A stretch of DNA of 64,000 nt from Bacteroidaceae bacterium. GTDB lineage: Bacteria; Bacteroidota; Bacteroidia; Bacteroidales; Bacteroidaceae. The translations under genes and the position numbers were made by a program. This document shows positions 6,483 through 15,369 of the stretch, piece by piece. The stretch is taken from contig JAFUGG010000015.1 in the NCBI GenBank assembly GCA_017469525.1, forward strand, positions 1 to 64,000. Reading direction: 5' to 3'. Numbering within the stretch: the stretch's first letter is position 1; each line of letters opens with the position of its first letter. The notes beneath the pieces were generated by a model. The model did no database searches, was not told the origin of the DNA, and saw only the letters and a list, made by a program, of their open reading frames with translations.

Positions 6483-8278
6483 TATATATTTGTGTCCTTT
6501 AGGCCTACGGTCTTGTTGAAGACGAGATGCTCCGGGGTGCTGTCTGTATCGACGTTGAAGTATCCGATGCGCTGGAACTGCAGGTAGGAGAGGGCAGGCA
6601 TGGTGGCAGCGAACTCCTCGATGACAGCATTCCTGTTGACTGTGAGTGACTCAGGGTTCAGGAATGGGCGCATGGCATCGATGCCTCGCACGCCTGTCTC
6701 CTTCTCGTACTGTTTGATGGCATCGCGCGGGTTCTCGCATGTCCAGAGGCATTCGTAGTTGCGCACCTCGCAGGGGATGCTGTGCTGGCAGCTCACCCAA
6801 TGGAGCGTCTTGCCCTTAATCTTGCGGTCGGCACCAGGCAGTCCGCTCCTGCTCTCGGCATCATACGTGGCGTGGATGCAGGTGATATTGCCCTGGCTGT
6901 CCTTCTCGATGCATTTGTAGTTACCCTGTTCGTCCTGTTCGTCACTGCAGGCGATGATGTAGGCATTCTTGAGGCGAACTTCCTTCCCGGGACCGAGGCG
7001 CAGGAACTTCTTGCCGCCGTCTTCCATGAAGTCGTCGCGCTCGATGTAGAGTTCACGAGAGAAGCGAATCGTATGCGTGTTGCCCTCCATGATGGTGTTC
7101 CCCTCGGTATCGCGCAGCTCGGGGTTGTTGATGGCCTGCATCTCCTCAACCTTTCCCTCGGGGTAGTTGTCGATGATGAGTCTCACAGGGTTGACTACAG
7201 CGCTGACACGGGTGGCGCGCGTGTTCAGGTCCTCGCGGCAGGCTGCTTCCATGAGCTTGATGTCGTTCAGGGCATCGAAGGTCGTGTAGCCTATCTTGTC
7301 GATGAAGTTCAGTATGGCCTGCGGACTGTAGCCTCGGCGACGTATGCCGCAGATGGTCGGCATGCGAGGGTCGTCCCATCCGTTCACGATACCCTCTTTA
7401 GTGAGGATAAGCAGGTTGCGCTTCGACATGAGGGTATAGTTCAGGTTCAACTTATTGAACTCGAACTGGCGGGGACGGTTGTCCTCGATGTCACCCTTGT
7501 CGCCTCGCCATTCCTTGATCCATGTCACGAAGAGGTCGTAGAGCTCATGGTGCGGCACGAACTCCAGCGTGCAGATGCTGTGGGTGACGCCTTCCAGATA
7601 GTCGCTCTGCCCGTGAGTGAAGTCGTACATGGGATAGGCGTTCCACTTCTTGCCCGTCCGCCAGTGTTCCATATTGAGCACGCGATACATGATGGGGTCG
7701 CGGAAGTGCATGTTGGGGCTTGCCATGTCAATCTTGGCTCGCAGAATCATCTTGCCAGGCTCTACGTTGCCCGAATTCATCTCGCGGAAGAGGCGAAGGC
7801 TTTCCTCGGCAGGGCGGTCGCGATAGGGCGAATTGGTGCCTGCCTCAGTGGGCGTACCCTTCTGTGCAGCAATCTCCTCGCTCGTCTGCTCGTCCACGTA
7901 GGCACGTCCCTGCATGATGCACCACTCAGCAAAGTCCCAGAGGTCCTGGAAGTAGTCGCTTGCATAGCAGACCTTACCCCAGTGGAAGCCCAGCCACTTG
8001 ATGTCGCGCTCGATGGCCTCCACATATTCAGTATCCTCTTTCTGCGGATTGGTGTCGTCCATCCTGAGGTTGCACACGCCTCCGAACCTCTCGGCGATGC
8101 CGAAGTCGAGGGCTATGGCCTTGGCATGTCCGATGTGCAGGTAGCCGTTCGGCTCGGGCGGGAAGCGCGTCTGTAGTCGCCCGCCGTTCTTGCCTTCTGC
8201 CAAATCCTTCTCTACTCTCTGCTCTATGAAGTTGAGGCTTTTCTTTTCCTCAGCATTGCTATTGACGTTCTCTGCCAT
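6473..8278 (-). CDS. glnS: Glutaminyl-tRNA synthetase
   Basis: 601 residues, class I aminoacyl-tRNA synthetase that charges tRNA-Gln. The HIGH signature is at residues 48-51 in PPEPNGYLHIGHAKA, and the KMSKS equivalent reads LMSKR at 283-287. The acceptor-binding segment DDTNPQKEDTEYVEAI follows the nucleotide fold, and the C-terminal anticodon-binding beta-barrels are complete through the family ending. GlnRS rather than the Glu-tRNA amidotransferase route is usual for Bacteroidetes. A TATCTTTG promoter box lies 33 bases upstream of the start; the TPR gene follows. Confidence 0.97.
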   Translation of the reverse strand: MAENVNSNAEEKKSLNFIEQRVEKDLAEGKNGGRLQTRFPPEPNGYLHIGHAKAIALDFGIAERFGGVCNLRMDDTNPQKEDTEYVEAIERDIKWLGFHWGKVCYASDYFQDLWDFAEWCIMQGRAYVDEQTSEEIAAQKGTPTEAGTNSPYRDRPAEESLRLFREMNSGNVEPGKMILRAKIDMASPNMHFRDPIMYRVLNMEHWRTGKKWNAYPMYDFTHGQSDYLEGVTHSICTLEFVPHHELYDLFVTWIKEWRGDKGDIEDNRPRQFEFNKLNLNYTLMSKRNLLILTKEGIVNGWDDPRMPTICGIRRRGYSPQAILNFIDKIGYTTFDALNDIKLMEAACREDLNTRATRVSAVVNPVRLIIDNYPEGKVEEMQAINNPELRDTEGNTIMEGNTHTIRFSRELYIERDDFMEDGGKKFLRLGPGKEVRLKNAYIIACSDEQDEQGNYKCIEKDSQGNITCIHATYDAESRSGLPGADRKIKGKTLHWVSCQHSIPCEVRNYECLWTCENPRDAIKQYEKETGVRGIDAMRPFLNPESLTVNRNAVIEEFAATMPALSYLQFQRIGYFNVDTDSTPEHLVFNKTVGLKDTNIYKK

Positions 8279-8311
8279 ATCTGTTTCGTTTATCGTACAT
8301 TACTAACGATG

Positions 8312-8319
8312 CAAAGATA
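8312..8319 (-). promoter_or_regulatory. Promoter -7 box for glnS
   Basis: TATCTTTG on the minus strand, ending 33 bases upstream of the glnS ATG. No well-spaced TTTG -33 element is seen. Confidence 0.6.
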
Positions 8320-8410
8320 ATGCAAAATTCTCAAATAGCAGGCAAGGAAGAGGGGAAAATATACCTTATTGTCGTCGAATGCATGAAAAGATACCTTTTA
8401 TTGCAAAGAA

Positions 8411-8436
8411 GGCGGCCTGTCGTGTGACAAGCCGCC
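8411..8436 (-). terminator. Hairpin after the C10 protease operon
   Basis: GGCGGCCTGTC and GACAAGCCGCC form an 11-bp stem with one mismatch and a 4-base loop, about 30 bases past the stop of the second protease gene. On the minus strand it is followed by CTTCTTTGC, a modest T-rich tail. Confidence 0.7.
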
Positions 8437-8465
8437 TGCTTTCCTTCATTGCAACGAACGAGTCG

Positions 8466-11400
8466 TTACTTCAGAATTATTCTTCCGCCCACGATGTTGA
8501 TGCCCTTTTGCATCCTGCTAAGGCGTTGACCGGCGAGATTATAGATGCCTTCGTCGGCAGTATGGTTGGCCTTGAGGCTGTTAATGCCTGTCGGGTCTTC
8601 CTCTTTTGATACGGGAATCTCTGGCAGGACGATGCTCTCCAGACGGAGTTCCTCGAGCAAATCCGTCGTGAAGAAAGGTGCCTGAGCATCTATCGTCTTG
8701 GTCACGGTAATATATTCAAAGGCTGTTCCCTCTTCATTCAAGACGTAGCAGTCCTTTATTCTCGGGGCAAAGGTGTTGCCGTGGAACTCGTAGTTAACCG
8801 ATGTGACGAGCATCTTGTCTGAACCTGTCTTATAGAAAGGAACGTTGGACGAACGGAAGACGAGAGCACGTCCTGCCATCGTGGAGTCGGCTGCAATGAT
8901 GTAAGGTGTTCCACCTCGCAACATGGTAGCAGGCTTGAAGAGAACCTCTCCATTTGCGGTCTCGGCTGCGAACTCGTATATCCAGAAGTGATTGAGCGAG
9001 TCGTCGAGCGAGACAAGATTGTCATCAAGATAGATGGAGTCAGGCATGAATGGCATCGTGAAGGCGTGCCAGCCTGTTCCCTTCTCCGTCTCGGGGAAAG
9101 TGTAGGCGAAGGAAGCACTATCGGCATCGAAGCTGATGGGGATGTAGTACGGCTTATCGTTGACCAGGTTGATGCGGTCGGCATGGTTGCCTATCACGAC
9201 GTTGGCTGTATCTATAGCAGCTGGTAACTCCATGCCAGCTCCGAAGGCATAGATGACATTGGGATTGAGCCTATTCGGAATCATGCGGGTAATCTTCTTG
9301 CAGTCTGCCATTACACCGCAGATGTTGGTTGTAGTTGTAATGGTAGTGCCCCAAGCCTTTCCTGTCACTGTGCCATCGGTCTTCCAGTTCAGAAGACCTT
9401 CGTTCATCTTCCACTTGTGGTCCCATGTGGCACCATTGCCCAAAGTGCCGCTCTGATTGGTGTACATCACTTTCAAGTGGTAGTTGATGCCGGCGGAGAG
9501 ATTTTCGAATTCAAAGTCGACGTTGGCTGTCTTGCCTCCTGGGATGTCGACGTAGAACGTACGACTTGCACCGCTATAGGCTGTGTTGTCTCCATCTTGC
9601 GAGGTGTATATTTGGACCTTCACGCCTCCATGGTAATCGGTGGCCTTGCTGTTCCTGATGGTAGCCGTGCCGATAAGGCGTTTGCCATAGAGGATGTTGT
9701 TCACCATGTTGCTGATGGCATACTTGCTGACAGTGAGGCTGGCCTTCTCAGCTTCGGCATCTGTGATAACTTCCATCGTGCCCTGTCCCATCATGCTCGT
9801 GCCCTTGTCGTCGGTGCAGAACCATAGGTTGTATGTGCCCGTTTCTTCTGGCTTGAAGAAGTACGACACATCTGCCGTCTCGCCAGAGCGTACTGCCACC
9901 ATCGACTTGCTTTCGGTATATGTCTTTGTGGTTCCTTTTCCTGCAAAGAGGTAGATTGTCTTGAAGTACTCGGCCCCATTGTTGCGGAATGTCACTTTGA
10001 TTTCCTGTTCCTGCCCGGCTATGCGTGTGCCGGGGAAGACAATAGTGTCGATGCTTAGGTTCTCGCCAGTAAAGATAGGCTTATGGAAGTTCATGGTCAC
10101 AGCTCCGGCACTGTCAACTTGTGCCTCGATGTATTGCGTCAGGAAGTCGTATTCGGTACGCCATTCTTCGCTTCTCGAAGGCTTGTTTGCGGGAGACAGC
10201 TTGTATGTGCCTTCGGGAAGTTTCTTTGCTATAACGAAAGATTTTGTAGAGGAAGAGCCGTTCGCCAGGCTTGAGATAGCTTGCCTGCTTCCAACAAGTG
10301 ATAGCGAGCCGTCCTCGTTGAGCATTAAGATGCCCACGTGATAGCTGCTTGCGACACCAGTCCTGTTTGTGAATGTTGCTTTGATGCCTGTGTTGGTAAG
10401 GCTTACATTACTGGTATTGAGGTATGCATCTTCCTTAGGAGTGCCAGGGACGCGCAGGTTGAAGACAGCTCCTTGTGTCATGCTGTAGCCGTCGCTGCTG
10501 CTGCTGGCACCTATGCCGCTGTTGTCGCCTGGGTTGAGAATACTAATCAAGAACCAGCCGTTGCTGCCTCCGCCCCAGCCCCAATTGAGGTGGAAGAGGC
10601 CTTCGCCATCAAAGCCATCGACCACAAAGGCATGTCCGCCTTTTGACGAATGACCGCGATAGAGGATAGGATAGCCTGCTTCCAACTCGTCGTAGAGCAT
10701 GTTGAACCAGTCGTCGATGCTAAAGTCAGAACGGTCTGCCCAGAAAGCTCTGGAATCAAATCCAAGGTGATTGACGAAAGTATCCCTCGCCCTTGATGTG
10801 ACACCACCGGAGGAGGCTCCGTACCCCATCTTAATGGATTGCCCGCAGATGAGCATCAGGTTGGCTACGGCAGAGTCCTGAGCATTGGCTACATGACCGC
10901 TTGGCCAGGAATATGTGTCGCGCATGTTCTCCCAGTCTATGACGGTATTGCGTGGGATAGCTGGTGCGGTGGATTCCTTTTTCGATCCGTCTTTCAGCGT
11001 ATAGGTATTGGTGAGGGCAGGAATGTTGGCTTTCGTTTTCTCCGGGAACTTGTAGAAGGCAACGACTTGTGCCATTGCCGTGGCAGCACATCCGGTGGCG
11101 GGCAAGTCCTGCGAGCCATCTTCTTTGTAGTACATTGGGCAAGTGATGTTATAGGGACGTCCTTGGTTCCAACGTGTCTTCAGCAGTTCGGGTATGCTGT
11201 GCCTTGTGCCCGAGACCTTGTTGCGTTTCTTGATGATGGGGTCGCTTGGCTGTATGTCATTATCAATGATGTACTTGATCTGGTCGGCATAGGACTGCAG
11301 CCACGAACTCATGTTCTCGGGAATGTTCTCTGGGTCGAACGAGCCTTGATCGACATAACCGAGGATGGATTCCGTGCGGTCGTCGCCCGAGACGATGACG

Positions 11401-11633
11401 TAGCCGCCATCGTTTCCTGCATTGAACACGTAGTAGTAGGCATCCCCTTCGTCTGTTTCCTGAGCTGTTGTTGCCTTGCGAGCCTTGAAAGGCTTCTGTA
11501 CGGTATTGATGTTTTTGCCTCTTGCAAGCATGAATGCCTGTGCCGAATATTGTGCTGCTTGCTTCCCGACAGGCTCTGCATTTGTTGTGAAAACAATGCA
11601 GAGTGTCAGGAATAATGATATGATTCTTTTCAT
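8466..11633 (-). CDS. Secreted C10-family (streptopain/interpain-like) cysteine protease, paralogue 1
   Basis: 1055 residues. A signal peptide (about residues 1-19, MKRIISLFLTLCIVFTTNA) is followed by an inhibitory propeptide of the Spi/SpeB type (EPVGKQAAQYSAQAF...GGYVIVSGDD). The catalytic domain has Cys182 in PATGCAATAMAQ and His334 in GGHAFVVDGF, with LNWGWGGGSNGWFL completing the site. The remaining 650 residues look like repeated beta-sandwich modules and end in the tail IYNLAGQRL...KGINIVGG. The best known relative is interpain A of Prevotella intermedia, which degrades host proteins. It starts 36 bases after its paralogue, so the two are probably one transcript. Confidence 0.92.
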   Translation of the reverse strand: MKRIISLFLTLCIVFTTNAEPVGKQAAQYSAQAFMLARGKNINTVQKPFKARKATTAQETDEGDAYYYVFNAGNDGGYVIVSGDDRTESILGYVDQGSFDPENIPENMSSWLQSYADQIKYIIDNDIQPSDPIIKKRNKVSGTRHSIPELLKTRWNQGRPYNITCPMYYKEDGSQDLPATGCAATAMAQVVAFYKFPEKTKANIPALTNTYTLKDGSKKESTAPAIPRNTVIDWENMRDTYSWPSGHVANAQDSAVANLMLICGQSIKMGYGASSGGVTSRARDTFVNHLGFDSRAFWADRSDFSIDDWFNMLYDELEAGYPILYRGHSSKGGHAFVVDGFDGEGLFHLNWGWGGGSNGWFLISILNPGDNSGIGASSSSDGYSMTQGAVFNLRVPGTPKEDAYLNTSNVSLTNTGIKATFTNRTGVASSYHVGILMLNEDGSLSLVGSRQAISSLANGSSSTKSFVIAKKLPEGTYKLSPANKPSRSEEWRTEYDFLTQYIEAQVDSAGAVTMNFHKPIFTGENLSIDTIVFPGTRIAGQEQEIKVTFRNNGAEYFKTIYLFAGKGTTKTYTESKSMVAVRSGETADVSYFFKPEETGTYNLWFCTDDKGTSMMGQGTMEVITDAEAEKASLTVSKYAISNMVNNILYGKRLIGTATIRNSKATDYHGGVKVQIYTSQDGDNTAYSGASRTFYVDIPGGKTANVDFEFENLSAGINYHLKVMYTNQSGTLGNGATWDHKWKMNEGLLNWKTDGTVTGKAWGTTITTTTNICGVMADCKKITRMIPNRLNPNVIYAFGAGMELPAAIDTANVVIGNHADRINLVNDKPYYIPISFDADSASFAYTFPETEKGTGWHAFTMPFMPDSIYLDDNLVSLDDSLNHFWIYEFAAETANGEVLFKPATMLRGGTPYIIAADSTMAGRALVFRSSNVPFYKTGSDKMLVTSVNYEFHGNTFAPRIKDCYVLNEEGTAFEYITVTKTIDAQAPFFTTDLLEELRLESIVLPEIPVSKEEDPTGINSLKANHTADEGIYNLAGQRLSRMQKGINIVGGRIILK

Positions 11634-11669
11634 GTATTAGTCGTTGGTTTTGGTCTTGGATAGCGTTTG

Positions 11670-14600
11670 TTATTTAAGTATCTTCTTTCCGTCCACAATG
11701 TTTATACCCTTTTGCATACTGCTCAGACGCTGGCCGGCGAGGTTGTAGATGCCTTTGTTAGTTGCTTGGCTGGCCTTGAGGTCATTTATGCCGTCGGGGT
11801 CTTCTTCTTTGGATACGGGTATTTCGGGCAGGACAATGCTGGCGGGTCTCAGTTCCTCGAGCAGGTTTGTTGTGAAGTAGGGTGCTTGTGCCGGCAGGGT
11901 CTTGGCTATTGTGGTGTATTCGAAGGCCGTGCCTTCTTCGTTCAGGATGTAGCAGTCTTTTAGCTTCGGTGCAAAGGTGTTGCCGTGGAAGAGGTAGCTT
12001 GGCGAAGTGACAACCATCTTGTCGGAACCTGTCTTGAAGAAGGGAACGTCGAGCGAACGGAAGATGACGGAGCGTCCGGCCATGGTGGAGTCGGCTGCAA
12101 TGATGTAGGGTGTTCCGCCTCGCAGCACTTTTGCCGGAGCGAAGATGACTTCGCCATTGTCGCCTTCTGCAGAGAATTCGTAAATCCAGAAATGTTTGAG
12201 GGAGTCGTCGAGCGAGACGAATGCGTCGTCCACGAATATGGAGTCCACCTCGAAAGGTATTGTAATGGCGTGCCAGCCTGTTCCCTTCTCCGTCTCGGGG
12301 AAGGTGTAGGCGAAGGAAGCGCTGTCGGCATCGAAGCTGACGGGGATATAGTACGGCTTGTCGTCTATGAGCTTGATGTGGCTGGCACGATTGCCATGAA
12401 CGACGTTGGCTGTATCGATGGCGGTAGGTATTTCCGAGTCGGCTCCAAAGGCGTAGATGACGTTAGAATTGCCTCGGTTAGGTATCATGCGGGAAATGTT
12501 CTTGCAGTCGGCAAGCACACCGCAGATGTTTGTGGCGGTTGACATGTTGGAAGCCCATGCTTTGCCTGTCTGTGTGCCGTCTGTCTTCCATAGTGCCAGA
12601 CCGCTCTTCATCTCCCATCCGCCAAGGTCCCAGACGCCGCCGTTGCCCAGCGAGCCATCCTGATTGACGTAGTTGGCAGACAGGTAGTATTTGTTGTTTT
12701 CGCTAAGGCCGTCGAACGTGTAGTCCACCGAAGCTACCTTGCCTGCAAGAATGTCCACGTCACAGGTACGTGTCGAGCCGCTCCATGCAGAGCCGGAGCT
12801 GTTTGGCTGATTCCATATCTGGAGTCTTATCTTTCCGTGGAAGTCTGTCTTTCCATTGTTCCTGATTGCGGCTTTGCCGACGAGTGATTTGCCGTAGAGA
12901 ACGTTGCTGACGGCACTCGTGATGGTATAGGAAGTGACGGTGAGATTGGCCTTCTCGGCTTCGGCATCCGTGATGACTTCCATTGTGCCTCTGCCAACTT
13001 CGCCGGTGCCATTGCTGCCGGTGCAGAACCAGAGGTTGTAGGTGCCTGCTTCTTGTGGTGTGAAGAAGTAGGATACTTCAATCGTTTCGTCCTTGCGTAC
13101 AGCAACTACGGACTTGCTTTCGGTGTAGATTTTGTCCGTTGTCTGACTGGCAAAGAGGTAGATGTACTGGTAGTATTCGTCGCTATTGTTGCGGTAGGTT
13201 ACTTTCACTTCCTGCTCCTTGCCTGCAATGCGTGTGCCGGGGAAGACGATGGTGTCGATGCTGATGCTGTTTCCGTTGTTGATGTCTACGGGTGTCAGGG
13301 TCATGTTGCCTTCGGCATCGACAACGGCTTCTATGTAGTGGTTGCGCAGGTTGTATTTGGGGCGCCATACGTCGTTTCTGGTTGCCTTGCTGGCGGGAGA
13401 GAGCTTGTAGGTACCTTCGGTGAGCTTGCCTTTGAGGGCGAATGTCTTTGTCTGCGAGGCATTATTTGCCAGGCTGGAGATGAGCGATTGTGTACCGACG
13501 ACGGAGTATTCGCCGTCTTCATCTTGCATCACCATGGCTGTGTGGAAGCTGCCTGATGCACCTGTCCTATTCTCGAAGGTGGCCTTGACGGATGTACTTC
13601 CCGAGATGGATACATCCTTGATGTAGAGGTATGTGTCGGCATTGTTGCTGTCGGGCAGTCGCAGGTTGAAGAGTGCGCGCTGGTACATGCTGTAGCCGTC
13701 GCTGCTGCTGCTGGCACCTATGCCGCTGGTGTCGCCCGGGTTGAGGATGCCGACGAGGAACCATCCGTTGCTGCCTCCGCCCCAGCCCCAGTTGAGGTGG
13801 AAGAGGTTCTCTCCGTCGAAGCCGTCGAGCACGAAGGCATGGCCGCCTTTTGAGGTGAAGCCGGACATGAGGACGGGGTAGCCTTGTTCTATCTCGTTGT
13901 ATATCATGTCGAACCAATCGTCGATGCTATAGTCGGCACGCTCGCCCACGTAGCAGCTGTTGTCGAAGCCAAAGTACTTGATGTATGCCTCGGCACTGAA
14001 GTTGGCGCCGGAGGACGGTCCGTAGTGCATATTGACGGCCTGTCCACAGTAGTGCATCAGGTTGGCTACGGCCGAGTCCTGTGCGTTGGCTACATGATCG
14101 CTTGGCCAGGAATAGGTGTCGCGCATGTTCTCCCAGTCGATGACAGTGTTGCGGGGAATAGCCTTTTGCGTGACGGTCTTCTTCGAACCGTCCTTTTTGG
14201 ACGTATAGGTTATGCTGTAGGCGGGGATGATGGTTTTTGTTTTCTCGGGGAATTTATAGAAGTTCATCACCTGAGCCATGGCTGTGGCGGTGCAGCCGGT
14301 TGCAGGTCCGCTCCTTAGTGGGAGGGCAGTTTCCTCGTTCTTGTCATCTTCCAGATAGTAGTCCGGGCAGGTGAGGTTGTAGGGCCTTCCTTGGTTCCAG
14401 CGTGTGGTGAGCAGCTCTCCGATGCTGTGCTTGGTGGCAGTCACCTTGTTGCGCTTCTTGATGCGCGGGTCGCCGGGCTTGATGTCGTTATCGACGATAT
14501 ACTTGATTTGGTCGGCATATCCCTGCAGCCACGAGCGCATGTTCTCGGGAATGTTCTCGGGATCGAACGAGCCGTGGTCCACATATCCGAGGATGGGTTC

Positions 14601-14858
14601 CGTGCGGTCGTCGCCTGAAACGATGACGTAGCCACCGTCGGCACCTGCATTGAAGACGTAGTAGTAGGCTTCTTCCTCAGTCTGTTGGGCTGCTCCTTTG
14701 CGGGGAGCCTTGAAGGGCTTCTGCACGCTGTTGACCTGCTTGCCCTTTGCAAGCATGTAGTTCTGTGCAGTGTAGAGGGCTGCCTGCTTGCCGACTGGCT
14801 CTGCCATTCCTGCCAGCGCAAGGCCGAGCATCATGATGGATAAAGTAATTCTTTTCAT
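11670..14858 (-). CDS. Secreted C10-family cysteine protease, paralogue 2
   Basis: 1062 residues from the ATG at 14858; 19 extra codons are open upstream, but MKRITLSIMMLGLALAGMA is a clear signal peptide and the promoter supports this start. Domain order matches paralogue 1: propeptide, catalytic domain with Cys189 (GPATGCTATAMAQ) and His340 (GGHAFVLDGF), a long beta-rich C-terminal half, and the tail GIYNLAGQRL...KGINIVDG. The two are near identical in propeptide and C-terminal blocks and more divergent between, as expected of an older tandem duplication under selection. It is the first gene of the pair and has its own well-formed promoter. Confidence 0.92.
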   Translation of the reverse strand: MKRITLSIMMLGLALAGMAEPVGKQAALYTAQNYMLAKGKQVNSVQKPFKAPRKGAAQQTEEEAYYYVFNAGADGGYVIVSGDDRTEPILGYVDHGSFDPENIPENMRSWLQGYADQIKYIVDNDIKPGDPRIKKRNKVTATKHSIGELLTTRWNQGRPYNLTCPDYYLEDDKNEETALPLRSGPATGCTATAMAQVMNFYKFPEKTKTIIPAYSITYTSKKDGSKKTVTQKAIPRNTVIDWENMRDTYSWPSDHVANAQDSAVANLMHYCGQAVNMHYGPSSGANFSAEAYIKYFGFDNSCYVGERADYSIDDWFDMIYNEIEQGYPVLMSGFTSKGGHAFVLDGFDGENLFHLNWGWGGGSNGWFLVGILNPGDTSGIGASSSSDGYSMYQRALFNLRLPDSNNADTYLYIKDVSISGSTSVKATFENRTGASGSFHTAMVMQDEDGEYSVVGTQSLISSLANNASQTKTFALKGKLTEGTYKLSPASKATRNDVWRPKYNLRNHYIEAVVDAEGNMTLTPVDINNGNSISIDTIVFPGTRIAGKEQEVKVTYRNNSDEYYQYIYLFASQTTDKIYTESKSVVAVRKDETIEVSYFFTPQEAGTYNLWFCTGSNGTGEVGRGTMEVITDAEAEKANLTVTSYTITSAVSNVLYGKSLVGKAAIRNNGKTDFHGKIRLQIWNQPNSSGSAWSGSTRTCDVDILAGKVASVDYTFDGLSENNKYYLSANYVNQDGSLGNGGVWDLGGWEMKSGLALWKTDGTQTGKAWASNMSTATNICGVLADCKNISRMIPNRGNSNVIYAFGADSEIPTAIDTANVVHGNRASHIKLIDDKPYYIPVSFDADSASFAYTFPETEKGTGWHAITIPFEVDSIFVDDAFVSLDDSLKHFWIYEFSAEGDNGEVIFAPAKVLRGGTPYIIAADSTMAGRSVIFRSLDVPFFKTGSDKMVVTSPSYLFHGNTFAPKLKDCYILNEEGTAFEYTTIAKTLPAQAPYFTTNLLEELRPASIVLPEIPVSKEEDPDGINDLKASQATNKGIYNLAGQRLSSMQKGINIVDGKKILK

Positions 14859-14937
14859 GTCTTTATGTTTGTTTGTAGGTTTTAGTATTTCTCCTCGAAT
14901 TATCCGTTTTTGCACCTATATTATGGCAATTTCGCCA

Positions 14938-14969
14938 CAAAGTTAGTTTTTTCTGTGTAAAAGTCCAAA
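14938..14969 (-). promoter_or_regulatory. Promoter of the C10 protease operon
   Basis: On the minus strand TTTG (14969-14966), 20 bases, then TAACTTTG (14945-14938): a full match to the Bacteroidetes -33/-7 pattern. The ATG of paralogue 2 lies 79 bases downstream. Confidence 0.8.
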
Positions 14970-15127
14970 TAAATATTAATTTATTTGCGCGAAAGTGCAA
15001 ATTCTCATGTCTTCGGAAAGTGGGTTAGATGCATCGCGGACAGGTTGCATGGAAACGGTTTGCATCGGAAGATATGCCGAAATGCCTTTCTAATGCAGCA
15101 GTGATGGGAGATGCGGCATAGGAGGTT

Positions 15128-15197
15128 GTTTGCAACTACATGTATATGCAATTGCACATACATGTAGATGCAATTGCATATACATGTAGTTGCAAAC
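15128..15197. repeat. 70-bp modular palindrome, copy B
   Basis: Same block order as copy A: GTTTGCA, TACATGTA, TGCAATTGCA, TACATGTA, TGCAATTGCA, TACATGTA, TGCAAAC with 2-bp spacers AC, TA, CA, GA, TA, GT. The end blocks extend to GTTGTTTGCA and TGCAAACAAC, so the outer stem is 3 bp longer. It lies between two leftward transcription units (galE and the protease operon). Confidence 0.95.
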
Positions 15198-15270
15198 AAC
15201 TTTTGCTGCTGTCTTGATTGAAGCGATGTGCCGTTTCGGGTAAGATATGGTGGGTCTGGATGCAAAAAAA

Positions 15271-15307
15271 GCGGATGGAACCTGACTTGTTGCCGGGTTC
15301 CATCCGC
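15271..15307 (-). terminator. galE terminator
   Basis: A 12-bp perfect stem, GCGGATGGAACC and GGTTCCATCCGC, followed on the minus strand by seven T residues. It lies 63 bases past the galE stop. Confidence 0.9.
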
Positions 15308-15369
15308 CTGGAATGGTGTTATGCTTGGTCGGGACGTCTCTTTTCGACCTTGTCCCTTCCTTCTTCTTT

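Larger units (their letters stand above)
14859..15369. other. 511-bp intergenic region: protease promoter, palindrome copy B, galE terminator
   Basis: No gene is supported. In order along the plus strand: leader and promoter of the protease operon (up to 14969), an AT-rich stretch with no recognisable structure (14970-15127), the 70-bp palindrome copy B (15128-15197), and the galE terminator (15271-15307). Confidence 0.7.

Noticed and set aside
6782..8176. Long open frame (464 codons) on the plus strand
   Set aside because: It lies wholly antisense to glnS, whose motifs are unmistakable, and the translation has no domain features; high-GC codons of the real gene keep the opposite strand open.
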